From: CAZOWL01 sp964583605
GTDB taxonomy: Bacteria; Pseudomonadota; Gammaproteobacteria; Chromatiales; Chromatiaceae
NCBI GenBank assembly: GCA_964583605.1
Contig: CAZOWL010000074.1
Location: forward strand, 1-22,247
Length of the DNA: 22,247 bases
Direction of reading: 5' to 3'
Part shown: positions 15,497-22,247 of the stretch, piece after piece
How the letters are laid out: every line of letters begins with the position of its first letter
How positions within the stretch are numbered: the first letter of the stretch is position 1
Made by a program: the position numbers and the translations under genes
The notes under the pieces: model-generated
The model's input: the letters and a program-made list of their open reading frames with translations, nothing else
What the model was told of the DNA's origin: nothing
Database searches by the model: none

Positions 15497-16145
15497 GGTC
15501 TTGATCTTCGGGCGCTTCGAGCGCTTCTGGCACTGGGCGCAGATGGCCTTGATCGTGCTTTTGATGATCACCGGCTTCGGCCTGCATGGCTTCCACTCGC
15601 TGCTCGATTTCGAGCTGGCCGTGACCCTGCATACCTTCTCGGCCTTTGCCCTGCTCGTCCTGTGGGCCTTCAGCGTCTTCTGGCTATTCACGACCGAGAC
15701 CTGGCGTCACTTCTTGCCGACCGGGCAAGGTCTCTGGCGGGTGCTGCAATTCTATACCTACGGCATCTTCAGAGGTGAGCGGCACCCATATCGCAAGGCC
15801 TACTGGCGCAAGCACAACCCGCTGCAGGCCCTGGCCTACCTGATGCTGAAGATCGTGCTCTTCCCGCTCATCTGGATGACAGGGATAGCGTACCTGCTCT
15901 ACTTCCTCTGGCGCGATTTCTCCTTTTCGAGCCAATTACTCGAGGTGGTCGCGTTGATACATACGGGTGCGGCCTTCGCGATCCTTGCCTTCGCCTTCAT
16001 CCATGTCTACCTGCTCACGACGGGGCACTCGTTCCGAGAGCATGTTCGACCGATGATCACCGGCTTCGATAAGGTGGAGCTGACTCCCGAGGAAGTGGCG
16101 TACCTGGAGCAAGACCAGCCGGCGATGATCCGGGCGCTGAAATGA
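15480..16145 (+). CDS. membrane cytochrome b (b561/thiosulfate reductase-type), partner of the octaheme cytochrome
   Basis: 221 residues; four TM helices with histidines placed as in b-type di-heme subunits: H18 (FERFWHWAQ) in helix 1, a His in VTLHTFSAFALL of helix 2, and HTG...FIHVYLLTTGH in helix 4. Such subunits exchange electrons between the quinone pool and a periplasmic partner. The start codon lies inside the end of the octaheme gene, with agagggg 8-15 nt before ATGATG (either ATG may be used). The 17-nt overlap argues for a membrane complex of octaheme c plus cytochrome b. Confidence 0.88.
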   Translation: MMVTREVLIFGRFERFWHWAQMALIVLLMITGFGLHGFHSLLDFELAVTLHTFSAFALLVLWAFSVFWLFTTETWRHFLPTGQGLWRVLQFYTYGIFRGERHPYRKAYWRKHNPLQALAYLMLKIVLFPLIWMTGIAYLLYFLWRDFSFSSQLLEVVALIHTGAAFAILAFAFIHVYLLTTGHSFREHVRPMITGFDKVELTPEEVAYLEQDQPAMIRALK

Positions 16146-16147
16146 GA

Positions 16148-16175
16148 AAGCCGACGGTCAACCGACCATCGGCTT
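16148..16175. terminator. bidirectional hairpin terminator between cytochrome b and the sulfur globule gene
   Basis: Arms aagccgacggtc (16148-16159) and gaccatcggctt (16164-16175) form a 12-bp stem with one mismatch/wobble and the loop aacc. It lies 3 nt after the cytochrome b stop and between two converging genes. On the minus strand it is followed by a T-rich run (tctcattt), which fits best as the terminator of the sulfur globule gene. Confidence 0.7.
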
Positions 16176-16233
16176 CGCGGCATGATGTCGCGACGGGACT
16201 TCAGGTCGCGACAGGATCTAACCGCTCAGTTCC

Positions 16234-16611
16234 TTACTTGGCCTCAGAGGCCTCGGGCTGAGCCGGAGCGGCGGGGGCAGCCGGAGCACCGTAGCCGTAA
16301 GGATACCCACCGCCATAATACGGGGCATAGCCATACGGGCCGCCATACCCGCCGTACGGGCCACCCCAGCCGTAGGGGCCATACCCGTAATGGTCACGAT
16401 AGCGGTTGTAGCCGCGGCCCCAGCCACGTCCGCCGCCGCTCATGTTCATGTTAAAATCGCCGTAGCCATCCCCGAACATGTCGTTCCACCAATCGTTCCA
16501 GCCGCTGCCATAGCCAGGTCCACCCCAGCCCGGACCGCCCCACCAGGCGCTGGCGGAGGCGGAGGCGCCGAGCAGAGCCGCGATTGCGGCAGCAGTAGCG
16601 AGCTTCTTCAT
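16234..16611 (-). CDS. sulfur globule protein (SgpA/SgpB, CV1/CV2-like)
   Basis: 125 residues: a textbook signal peptide (MKKLATAAAIAALLGASASASA, cleavage after A22) and a mature part built of Gly/Tyr/Trp/Pro/Asn-rich repeats (GGPGWGGPGYG, GYGPYGWGGPYGGYGG, YYGGGYPYGYG), ending in an Ala/Pro/Gln tail. This matches the small structural proteins that coat periplasmic sulfur globules in Allochromatium and relatives. In those bacteria sulfur from sulfide or thiosulfate is stored inside the periplasm. A perfect aggag ribosome site lies ~7 nt before the ATG. Single gene with its own promoter and terminator. A generic GYG-rich secreted protein is the alternative, less likely. Confidence 0.88.
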   Translation of the reverse strand: MKKLATAAAIAALLGASASASAWWGGPGWGGPGYGSGWNDWWNDMFGDGYGDFNMNMSGGGRGWGRGYNRYRDHYGYGPYGWGGPYGGYGGPYGYAPYYGGGYPYGYGAPAAPAAPAQPEASEAK

Positions 16612-16684
16612 AAAATTCTCCTAGTAGTTCGTGTCGTATTCGGAACAGCAACCGGAGGCGTTCATCACGCCAACGGAGGTAAAT

Positions 16685-16712
16685 AATATAAGCAAATACT
16701 GAAATAGAACAA
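16685..16712 (-). promoter_or_regulatory. AT-rich promoter of the sulfur globule gene
   Basis: On the minus strand ttgttc (16712-16707) and tatatt (16690-16685) are 16 nt apart, in the most AT-rich stretch of the window, giving a leader of roughly 65-70 nt before the ATG at 16611. This fits strong expression of an abundant structural protein. Confidence 0.6.
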
Positions 16713-16739
16713 TCAGAAATATGAAACCCCATGCAGTTC

Positions 16740-16981
16740 GCGATCGTTAGAATCTATCTTCTTGCCTGTGCGCATGGCGCTCGCGGTCGTCGATTCCCGC
16801 GAATAGCGGCGTTGGCGGCGTCTTCTCGAGTATGCCTGAAAGCCGGCAATCGGCCACTTGTTCTGGCCGCTGTACGATCGTGGACGGAGACGACGGTCTC
16901 CTGAGATGCCCGGCTCGCCGGAGCTGCCTCCTGGCTTGGGCGTCTCATCCGGTGGGACCCACCTCGCGGGCATGTGTCGCT
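16740..16981. other. intergenic stretch without a recognised gene
   Basis: About 240 nt between the sulfur globule promoter and the third extragenic repeat. Short frames exist on the minus strand, but their Arg-rich composition is that of random GC-rich DNA and none has a ribosome site. A small hairpin ggagac-gacg-gtctcc occurs near 16886-16901. Nothing else is recognised. Confidence 0.4.
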
Positions 16982-17106
16982 GACGATCATGGGGCGAGCC
17001 GAGCCACCCCAGACCGTGAGATGTCACCTCGCCCCTGATTGTTCCCTCACCCCAACCCTCTCCCAGAGGGCGAGGGAGCGAACGTGCTGCGCGGATTGCA
17101 TTGTAA
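16982..17106. repeat. palindromic extragenic repeat, copy 3, directly behind ftsH
   Basis: The same two-part unit as at 591-833: an inverted repeat gacgatcatggggcgag ... ctcgcccctgattgtt, then ccctcacccc ... gagggcgaggga, then a cattgtaa tail at 17099-17106. It ends 7 nt from the stop codon of the minus-strand ftsH gene, i.e. in the same place and orientation relative to the gene as copy 2 behind the antiporter operon. Confidence 0.85.
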
Positions 17107-17113
17107 GGGCCTC

Positions 17114-19090
17114 TCAGGCGCCAACGTCGACATGGCGCGTCCTGGCGGGCTGGGTCTCGAGCAGCTCGGCGATTCGCTCACGACCCAAGGTCTCGCATTC
17201 CACCAGGGCCTCGGCGAGTCGCTCCAGGCGCGAGCGGTTATCGCCCATAAGCTTACGCGCTTGTCCCTCGATGCCCTCGATCAGGCGCTTGATCTCCTCA
17301 TCGATCAAGCGTCCAGTGGCGTCGCTGTAGTCGGGACCTTGCGCCATCTCGCGCCCGAGAAAGACCGGGCCCCCGTCGCCCTTCCAGGACACCGGACCGA
17401 TGCGCTCGCTCATACCCCAGCGGCAGACCATGCGGCGCGCGAGCTCGGTGGCCTGCGCCAGATCGGCCTCGGCGCCGGTTGTGACCTCGTCGAAGATCAG
17501 CTGCTCGGCGATTCGCCCCCCGAGCATGACGCCGATTCGATCGCGCAGGTAACGTTCCTTGTAGGTGCGCCGCCCCTCATCGGGCAGCTGCTCGGTTGCC
17601 CCTAGCGCTCGGCCGCGCGGGATGATCGTGACTTTATCGAGCGGATCGGCGTCAGGCAGGAGCCAGGCCATCAGCGCGTGCCCGCTCTCGTGGTAGGCGA
17701 CCAGACGCCGTTCTTCGTCGCCGATGTCTTGGTCGCGCTCGGCGCCGAGGACCAGCTTGTCGCGGGCAGCCGCGAGATCCCCCATGCCAACCTCTTCCTT
17801 GCGGGCCCGTCCCGCTAGGAGCGCGGCCTCGTTGACCAGGTTCTCGAGATCTGCGCCGGAGAAGCCCACCGTGCGCGCGGCGATCAGGCCCAGATCGGCG
17901 TCCTCGGCCAGGCGGATGCGGCGCGCGTGCAGCTTTAGTATCGCCTGTCGTGCCTCGCGGTCCGGCAGCTCAAGGTAGACCTTGCGATCGAAGCGCCCGG
18001 GTCGTAGCAGGGCCTTGTCGAGGACATCGGGACGGTTGGTGGCCGCGAGCACAACGACGTCCTCGCTCGGCGTGAAGCCGTCCATCTCGCTTAGGATCTG
18101 GTTCAACGTCTGCTCGCGCTCGTCATGACCGCCACCCAGTCCGGCCCCACGACTGCGTCCGACGGCGTCGATCTCATCGATGAAGATGACGCAGGGCGCC
18201 TCCTTCTTGGCTGCCTCGAACATGTCGCGCACGCGCGAGGCCCCGACGCCAACGAACATCTCGACGAACTCGGAGCCGCTGATGCTGAAGAAGGGCACCC
18301 CTGCCTCACCGGCGACGGCACGTGCGAGCAGTGTCTTCCCGGTCCCAGGCGGCCCGACCAGCAGGACGCCCTTGGGCATGGTCGCACCCAGGGCGCGAAA
18401 GCGCTGGGGCTCGGAGAGGTGGTCGATGATCTCGCGCAGATCCGCCTTCGCGTTCTGCAGCCCGGCGACCTTGTCGAGGCCGATCTGACTCTCCTCGGCG
18501 CGGAACCGCTTCGCCTTGGATTTGGCGAAGCCGAAGATGCCGCCGCCGTCTCCGGAGTCTCCGCCCATCATCCGCCGCTGCATGCGGTAGCTCAGGTAAA
18601 AGAAGGCGCCGAGCAGCAGTACCCAAGGCAAGATGCCCGTCAGCAGCTGGGCCCAGAGCCCGGGCCGCGCCGGCTCGGCGACGATTTCGACATCCTGTTT
18701 CTCGAGGAGCGGCAGCAGATCGGGATCTTCAACCTGTGGCATCGTGCTCGTGAAGCGGTCGCCGGCCGGCTCGGCCCCGTCCTCCGGGCCGTCCTCGATG
18801 AGGGAGGCACCACCGCCCGCATCGGTGGCGTCTTGTGGCGCCGGCCGGGCGTCGAGGATGTGGCCACGGATTCGCTCGCCCTCGAGCACCACGCGGCTGA
18901 TGCGTCCATCGCGCACGGCCTGCTTGAAGGCTGTGTAGCTCAGCTCGGTGGCACTTGAGCCCAAGAAGGGCATCGCGAAGATCGCGAAGATCAACAAAGC
19001 GGCTGCTGCGATCAGCATACTGCGCCGACGGCGAGCGCCGTTCGCGTCTTCGGGCGGGCGCTGATTCCTAGGCTGGTGCTCGTTGCTCAT
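17114..19090 (-). CDS. ftsH: FtsH-family membrane ATP-dependent zinc metalloprotease
   Basis: 658 residues. A Lys/Arg-free TM helix (~25-43), a periplasmic domain (~45-147), a second TM helix (~148-167), then the AAA+ module: Walker A GPPGTGKT (246-253), pore loop MFVGVG (278-283), Walker B VIFIDEID (301-308), second region of homology with RPDVLDKALLRPGRFDR (353-369). The protease part has HESGH (467-471) and a third zinc ligand, probably D543 in EADLAQAT. It degrades misassembled membrane proteins and selected regulators. The periplasmic domain is larger than in E. coli FtsH because of a Gly/Asp/Glu-rich insert (~84-112), which suggests a second, specialised FtsH copy rather than the housekeeping one (usually next to rlmE). 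ggggg lies ~8 nt before the ATG. Confidence 0.95.
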   Translation of the reverse strand: MSNEHQPRNQRPPEDANGARRRRSMLIAAAALLIFAIFAMPFLGSSATELSYTAFKQAVRDGRISRVVLEGERIRGHILDARPAPQDATDAGGGASLIEDGPEDGAEPAGDRFTSTMPQVEDPDLLPLLEKQDVEIVAEPARPGLWAQLLTGILPWVLLLGAFFYLSYRMQRRMMGGDSGDGGGIFGFAKSKAKRFRAEESQIGLDKVAGLQNAKADLREIIDHLSEPQRFRALGATMPKGVLLVGPPGTGKTLLARAVAGEAGVPFFSISGSEFVEMFVGVGASRVRDMFEAAKKEAPCVIFIDEIDAVGRSRGAGLGGGHDEREQTLNQILSEMDGFTPSEDVVVLAATNRPDVLDKALLRPGRFDRKVYLELPDREARQAILKLHARRIRLAEDADLGLIAARTVGFSGADLENLVNEAALLAGRARKEEVGMGDLAAARDKLVLGAERDQDIGDEERRLVAYHESGHALMAWLLPDADPLDKVTIIPRGRALGATEQLPDEGRRTYKERYLRDRIGVMLGGRIAEQLIFDEVTTGAEADLAQATELARRMVCRWGMSERIGPVSWKGDGGPVFLGREMAQGPDYSDATGRLIDEEIKRLIEGIEGQARKLMGDNRSRLERLAEALVECETLGRERIAELLETQPARTRHVDVGA

Positions 19091-19100
19091 GGATGCCCCC

Positions 19101-19140
19101 TATCGCAGGCGTTTTGGCTTGAGGATATTCATATCGCAGG
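19101..19140 (-). promoter_or_regulatory. ftsH upstream region with direct and inverted repeats
   Basis: tatcgcagg occurs twice, at 19101-19109 and 19132-19140, 31 nt (about three helix turns) apart, and a near-palindrome gatat-tc-atatc lies at 19124-19135, between and overlapping them. In the 100-nt gap before ftsH these could be regulator binding sites; no regulator is suggested. Confidence 0.3.
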
Positions 19141-19190
19141 GCGCAGCGGTGGATTCACCAGCTGGACTCAGACGCAACGGTCGCGACCGC

Positions 19191-20747
19191 TTAATCGGAC
19201 GGCGAGTCCCGGCCCCGGCGAAGCGCGGCACGGTCGGGTATGCCCTCCTCCGCCGCATCGACGCGTAGCGCCTTCAAGAGTCCCCAAGCGGCGATCAGCA
19301 GGAATGCCGTCATCGGCAGGCCGGACGTCAATGAGGCGGTGCGCAGGGCTTGCAGGCCACCCGAGAGCAGCAGCGTCGCGGCCACTGTCCCCTCGGAGAC
19401 CGCCCAAAAGATACGCTGCGCGCGGGGCGGGTTGGGGTGCCCGCCCGAGGTGACCATGTCGTCGACGAGCGAGCCCGAGTCCGAAGAGGTGACGAAGAAG
19501 ATCACGACCAGAAGGGTGGCGAGGACCGTAGTCACGGTCGATAAGGGGAGCTGCTGGAGCATGGCGTGCAGGCCGCCGGAAGGGTTCTCCTTCACCGTCT
19601 CAGCGACGCCGCCGGGACCGGCGATCTCCAGGCTCAGACCCGTGCCGCCGAAGACGGCGAGCCAGACGAAGGTCACCAGGACCGGCACGAGCAGGACCGC
19701 GAGGATGAACTCGCCAACGGTCCGTCCACGCGAGATTCGCGCGACGAACACGCCGACGAAGGGCGACCAGGAGATCCACCAGCTCCAATAGAAGAGGGTC
19801 CAATCGGCCTGCCACCGACTATCGGTTCGGAGATCGAGCCAGAGGCTCATCCCCAGCATGTGTTGCAGATAGTCACCAGTCGACGAGATCAAGATCTCGA
19901 GCAGACGCACTGTGGGTCCGGCAAGGAAGACGAAAGCGAGCAGAAGTCCGGCCAGGGCGATATTGAGCTGCGAGAGCCGCCGAATCCCTTTGTGCACGCC
20001 GCTGACGACCGAGATGGTCGCAACGAGCGTGATCAGCGCGATGATGATCACCTGCACCATCGCCTGTTGGGGGATATCGACCAGCCTGGAAATGCCGGCA
20101 TTGATCTGCATCGCGCCCAGACCAAGGGAGGTCGCGACGCCGAACAGCGTGCCCACGGTGGCGAGGATGTCGACGGCATGTCCGAGCGGGCCATGGATGT
20201 GGCGGCCGATCACCGGGTAGAGTAGGGAGCGTGGCGCCAATGGCAGGTCGTGGCGGAAGTGAAAATAGGCCAATGACAGGCCGAAGACGATGTAGACGCC
20301 CCACGGGTGCAGCCCCCAGTGAAAGAAGCTCAACCGCATCGCCTGGCGGACATCGCTCTCACCGGAGGCAGAGGCGAAGGGTGGCTCCATCCAGTGCATC
20401 ATCGGCTCGGCCACGCCCCAATAGACGAGGCCGGTGCCCATCCCAGCGCTGAACATCATCGCGAACCAGGATAGGTAGCCGAATTCGGGCTCGGCGTCGA
20501 GGCCGCCGAGTCGGATTTCGCGGAAGCGGCTAAACAGGATCCCGAGAACGAAGATGAGCAGAGCGCTCGCACCGAGCACGTAGAACCAGCCGAAGTGCTC
20601 GACGATCGCCGACTGGATGGTCCCGAAGACCCGTTGCGCGAGGTCCGGCCAGCCGACGCCGAGACCGACGAAAGCGATGACGAGGCCCGCGGAGCCCAAG
20701 AACACCGTGGGCTGCATTGCGGAGAAGAGACGCGAAGGCTTGAGCAT
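19191..20747 (-). CDS. BCCT-family betaine/choline/carnitine transporter
   Basis: 518 residues from the ATG at 20747 (MLKPSRLF). A GTG 16 codons upstream and an ATG 10 codons downstream are alternatives, none with a clear ribosome site. Twelve TM helices; the family fingerprints are SAGMGTGLVYWGVAEPMMHW (~77-96), LSFFHWGLHPWGVY, and WSWWISWSPFVGVFVARISRGRTVGEFI, followed by SSDSGS. BCCT proteins take up glycine betaine, choline or ectoine-type solutes with Na+ or H+, mainly for osmoprotection. The usual aromatic betaine-binding box is present as WSWWISWSP. The gene precedes ftsH in the same direction by 100 nt. Confidence 0.92.
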   Translation of the reverse strand: MLKPSRLFSAMQPTVFLGSAGLVIAFVGLGVGWPDLAQRVFGTIQSAIVEHFGWFYVLGASALLIFVLGILFSRFREIRLGGLDAEPEFGYLSWFAMMFSAGMGTGLVYWGVAEPMMHWMEPPFASASGESDVRQAMRLSFFHWGLHPWGVYIVFGLSLAYFHFRHDLPLAPRSLLYPVIGRHIHGPLGHAVDILATVGTLFGVATSLGLGAMQINAGISRLVDIPQQAMVQVIIIALITLVATISVVSGVHKGIRRLSQLNIALAGLLLAFVFLAGPTVRLLEILISSTGDYLQHMLGMSLWLDLRTDSRWQADWTLFYWSWWISWSPFVGVFVARISRGRTVGEFILAVLLVPVLVTFVWLAVFGGTGLSLEIAGPGGVAETVKENPSGGLHAMLQQLPLSTVTTVLATLLVVIFFVTSSDSGSLVDDMVTSGGHPNPPRAQRIFWAVSEGTVAATLLLSGGLQALRTASLTSGLPMTAFLLIAAWGLLKALRVDAAEEGIPDRAALRRGRDSPSD

Positions 20748-20934
20748 GATCTGGGTGCGGCAGAAGCGCGACCGACCGCGCCTCCGGGGGGGCACTGGTC
20801 AGCGGCTCGGTAGCGAGGCTCCTGTGGATGTCGCTCTTGTGTCCAAAGCCACTCTGCAAGACTCAGGCCGGAGCGCAGGTCCGCTGTCCCGCGTCTTGCG
20901 CGAGAGCCTGTTGCCTCAGGCGATCCAAGGGGAC

Positions 20935-21567
20935 TCAGGACCCATCGGCAGACGAATCCGCTCCCGGTTCGCAGGGCGCGAAGAAATCGTCGCGCTCAGC
21001 CTCACGGCACTTGCCGCTCGTGAAGGTCGTCCGCCCTGGTGTGCCAGCATCGCGCTGCTCCTGACGTTCCATGCGGAGCAGCTGGCGTGCCGGCTCACAC
21101 GCCCGCGCCTCGGCACAGGCCCGATCGGCACCGCAGACCTTCCGGACCAGCTCCTCGCAGGGCGAATGGCCGATGATGCGCTCCCCGACCGGCTCGCCGC
21201 CGGCCTCGCTGGGCGGCGCTGTCAGTCGCCGCGATTCGAGGATCTCCTGGTTCGGTACCACGCGTCCGGACTCGACCCGCAGCTCGCGTCCGTCCTCGAG
21301 CTTATGCACGCCATCCCACAGCTGCGTCTGCTCGCCGTCGAGCGTCACCGTGGGCCGATTGGTCCTTGGATCGACGCGTACCTCCCCGCCGCCCTGCAGG
21401 CTCCCCGTCCAAGGCTCGGCCGCCGGGGCAAGGCCGGCAACCAATGTCGACGCCACCAGCAAGTGGCAGGCAGCCCAGGTCAGCGGCCTGACCGACGCAG
21501 ACCGCCGCGCCTTTCCTCTGGAAAGCTGCGCGCGGTTAGGGTGGAGATGACCACTCCAAGGAAACAC
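20935..21567 (-). CDS. small secreted cysteine-containing protein of unknown function
   Basis: 210 residues if it starts at the GTG at 21567-21565, which has a very good aggagg about 5 nt upstream; the ATG starts farther upstream lack this. An Arg/Lys-rich start is followed by a hydrophobic segment (LTWAACHLLVASTLVAG) and an APA-AEP cleavage-like site (~residue 45), so the protein is exported. The mature part opens with WTGSLQGGGEVRVDPRTNRP, LWDGVHKLEDGRELRVESGRVV and a basic/acidic middle, then holds about six cysteines in the last 80 residues (pattern C-x5-VCG, ACAEARACEPA, GKC, APC), likely disulfide-bonded. I recognise no named family. The gene stands alone in front of the BCCT gene. Confidence 0.6.
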   Translation of the reverse strand: MFPWSGHLHPNRAQLSRGKARRSASVRPLTWAACHLLVASTLVAGLAPAAEPWTGSLQGGGEVRVDPRTNRPTVTLDGEQTQLWDGVHKLEDGRELRVESGRVVPNQEILESRRLTAPPSEAGGEPVGERIIGHSPCEELVRKVCGADRACAEARACEPARQLLRMERQEQRDAGTPGRTTFTSGKCREAERDDFFAPCEPGADSSADGS

Positions 21568-21965
21568 AGGCCCTCCTCTAGCGTCCGGGGTTAAACCATC
21601 TCGCAACGAAGCAGGAGGCATGCCGCGGCATACCTGACCCTGGACCCGAGTGCGAGCGGCCATCGGCCATTTTTCACAATACGTCATCGATGTTGCGACA
21701 GGTCTGCTCAGACACCTGGGCCGATACGCGGGTGTCTGCGGGCTCGGTGGCGCCGCGAGCATCCTAGGAGACGTTGGCGGGGGCCGTTGTGCGGGCGACG
21801 GCCGAGTCGGGACCGCGGGCATATGCCCCGCTGTAGGTGCAAATGCACCGGCTCGACCGGGGTGGCCAACGATCAGCCTTCTTCTTACAGGGCCGCCGGG
21901 TGCGTGGCGGACTGCGCGACGAGCTCTCAAGCAGAGGATGGCGCGAAAAATGCTTTGAAACCCGT
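21568..21965. other. intergenic region, about 400 nt, with palindromes but no recognised gene
   Basis: It separates the secreted-protein gene (minus strand) from the membrane protein gene at the right edge (plus strand). It holds the ribosome site of the first (21573-21578), a perfect 12-nt palindrome atgccgcggcat (21620-21631), a hairpin with 8-bp arms cagacacc (21709-21716)/ggtgtctg (21731-21738), and a bulged palindrome gcgggcatatgccccgc (~21816-21832). These may be regulatory. A frame extending the right-edge gene back to an ATG at 21843 is open but has weak support. Confidence 0.4.
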
Positions 21966-22247
21966 ATGCATGGCCTCGAACGATTCTTCACCGTCATAGT
22001 TCGCATCCTCTACGGGGTCGCGAGCGTCGGCCTAACGGTCATCAGTCTGGCGATGATCGGTGCCGCAGTCATGGGCATCTGGGATGCCTTGGGCTTGGGT
22101 CAGCCGATCAAGCAGGCGCTGCTCAACGGCATCGGGCTGGTGGTGGTGGCCATCGCCGTCTTCGATGTCGCGAAGTACTTGATCGAGGAGGAGGTGCTGC
22201 GCGACCGCGAGCTCCGCTCGGCACGGGAGGCGCGTGAGACGACGACC
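21966..22247 (+). CDS. conserved membrane protein, N-terminal part, runs off the right end
   Basis: 94 codons are visible with no stop. Two predicted TM helices (~8-36 LYGVASVGLTVISLAMIGAAVMGIW; ~50-66 ALLNGIGLVVVAIAVFDVA) are followed by the charged segment FDVAKYLIEEEVLRDRELRSAREARE. I recall this DVAKYL-EEEVLRDRELRS pattern from conserved hypothetical membrane proteins sometimes labelled 'general glycosylation pathway protein', a label with little evidence behind it. The start is taken at the ATG just before the first helix; an upstream ATG at 21843 in the same frame would add 41 residues. Neither start has a strong ribosome site. Confidence 0.65.
   Translation, partial: MHGLERFFTVIVRILYGVASVGLTVISLAMIGAAVMGIWDALGLGQPIKQALLNGIGLVVVAIAVFDVAKYLIEEEVLRDRELRSAREARETTT

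Noticed and set aside
16754..17027. Short minus-strand ORFs between the sulfur globule and ftsH genes
   Set aside because: Arg-rich, partly encoded by the extragenic repeat, no ribosome site and no recognisable domain.
20617..21594. 325-residue plus-strand ORF
   Set aside because: It overlaps the end of the BCCT gene and the secreted-protein gene on the opposite strand; no motif or ribosome site supports it.
21567..21930. N-terminal extension of the secreted protein to an ATG at 21930
   Set aside because: The added ~120 residues are Pro/Arg-rich without a ribosome site, whereas the GTG at 21567 has a near-perfect one and puts the signal peptide near the start.

Overview
The window is GC-rich, densely packed DNA that most likely comes from a purple sulfur bacterium of the Chromatiaceae (Gammaproteobacteria). 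The best evidence is a gene for a sulfur globule envelope protein (16234-16611), a small secreted Gly/Tyr/Trp/Pro-rich protein. Next to it lie an octaheme cytochrome of the tetrathionate-reductase family and a membrane cytochrome b. A BCCT-type betaine/choline transporter and an Mrp-type cation/proton antiporter suggest a salt-exposed lifestyle. The family assignment is inference; no rRNA or tRNA is present to confirm it.

Left edge (1-833): the first ten codons of a REP-associated tyrosine transposase run off the left end. Then come two short, unrelated-looking remnants resembling a type I restriction R subunit and a DUF1016/YhcG nuclease. Two tandem copies of a ~120 bp palindromic extragenic repeat follow.

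825-8641 (minus strand): a nine-gene operon, mostly with 1-8 nt overlaps, encodes an Mrp/Mbh-type multisubunit cation/proton antiporter in the order E-F-G-MbhD-MbhE/B-C-D-D'-D''. The usual large MrpA is replaced by small MbhD and MbhE/B-type proteins plus extra NuoL/M/N-like subunits, giving three such subunits in all. The last one is unusual: after its membrane domain it carries a ~130-residue Pro/Glu-rich linker and a C-terminal peptidoglycan-binding domain, and it lacks the TM5 glutamate. Just upstream (8771-10009) lies a membrane-anchored coiled-coil protein with a C-terminal SPOR-like domain, so two wall-binding proteins bracket the antiporter genes. A wall-tethered antiporter is the most interesting hypothesis here.

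10075-13649: a deoxyinosine/uracil-type DNA glycosylase and an SDR-DUF2867 protein (minus strand), and a divergent MFS transporter (plus strand).

13844-16611: a likely redox module on the plus strand, an octaheme c-type cytochrome with a C-terminal membrane anchor, translationally overlapping a four-helix cytochrome b. The convergent sulfur globule gene has its own AT-rich promoter, and a hairpin separates the two.

17114-22247: an FtsH-type protease with an enlarged periplasmic domain, a BCCT transporter and a small secreted cysteine-containing protein (all minus strand), then the start of a conserved membrane protein leaving the right edge on the plus strand. A third copy of the extragenic repeat sits directly behind ftsH, in the same orientation relative to the gene as the copy behind the antiporter operon.
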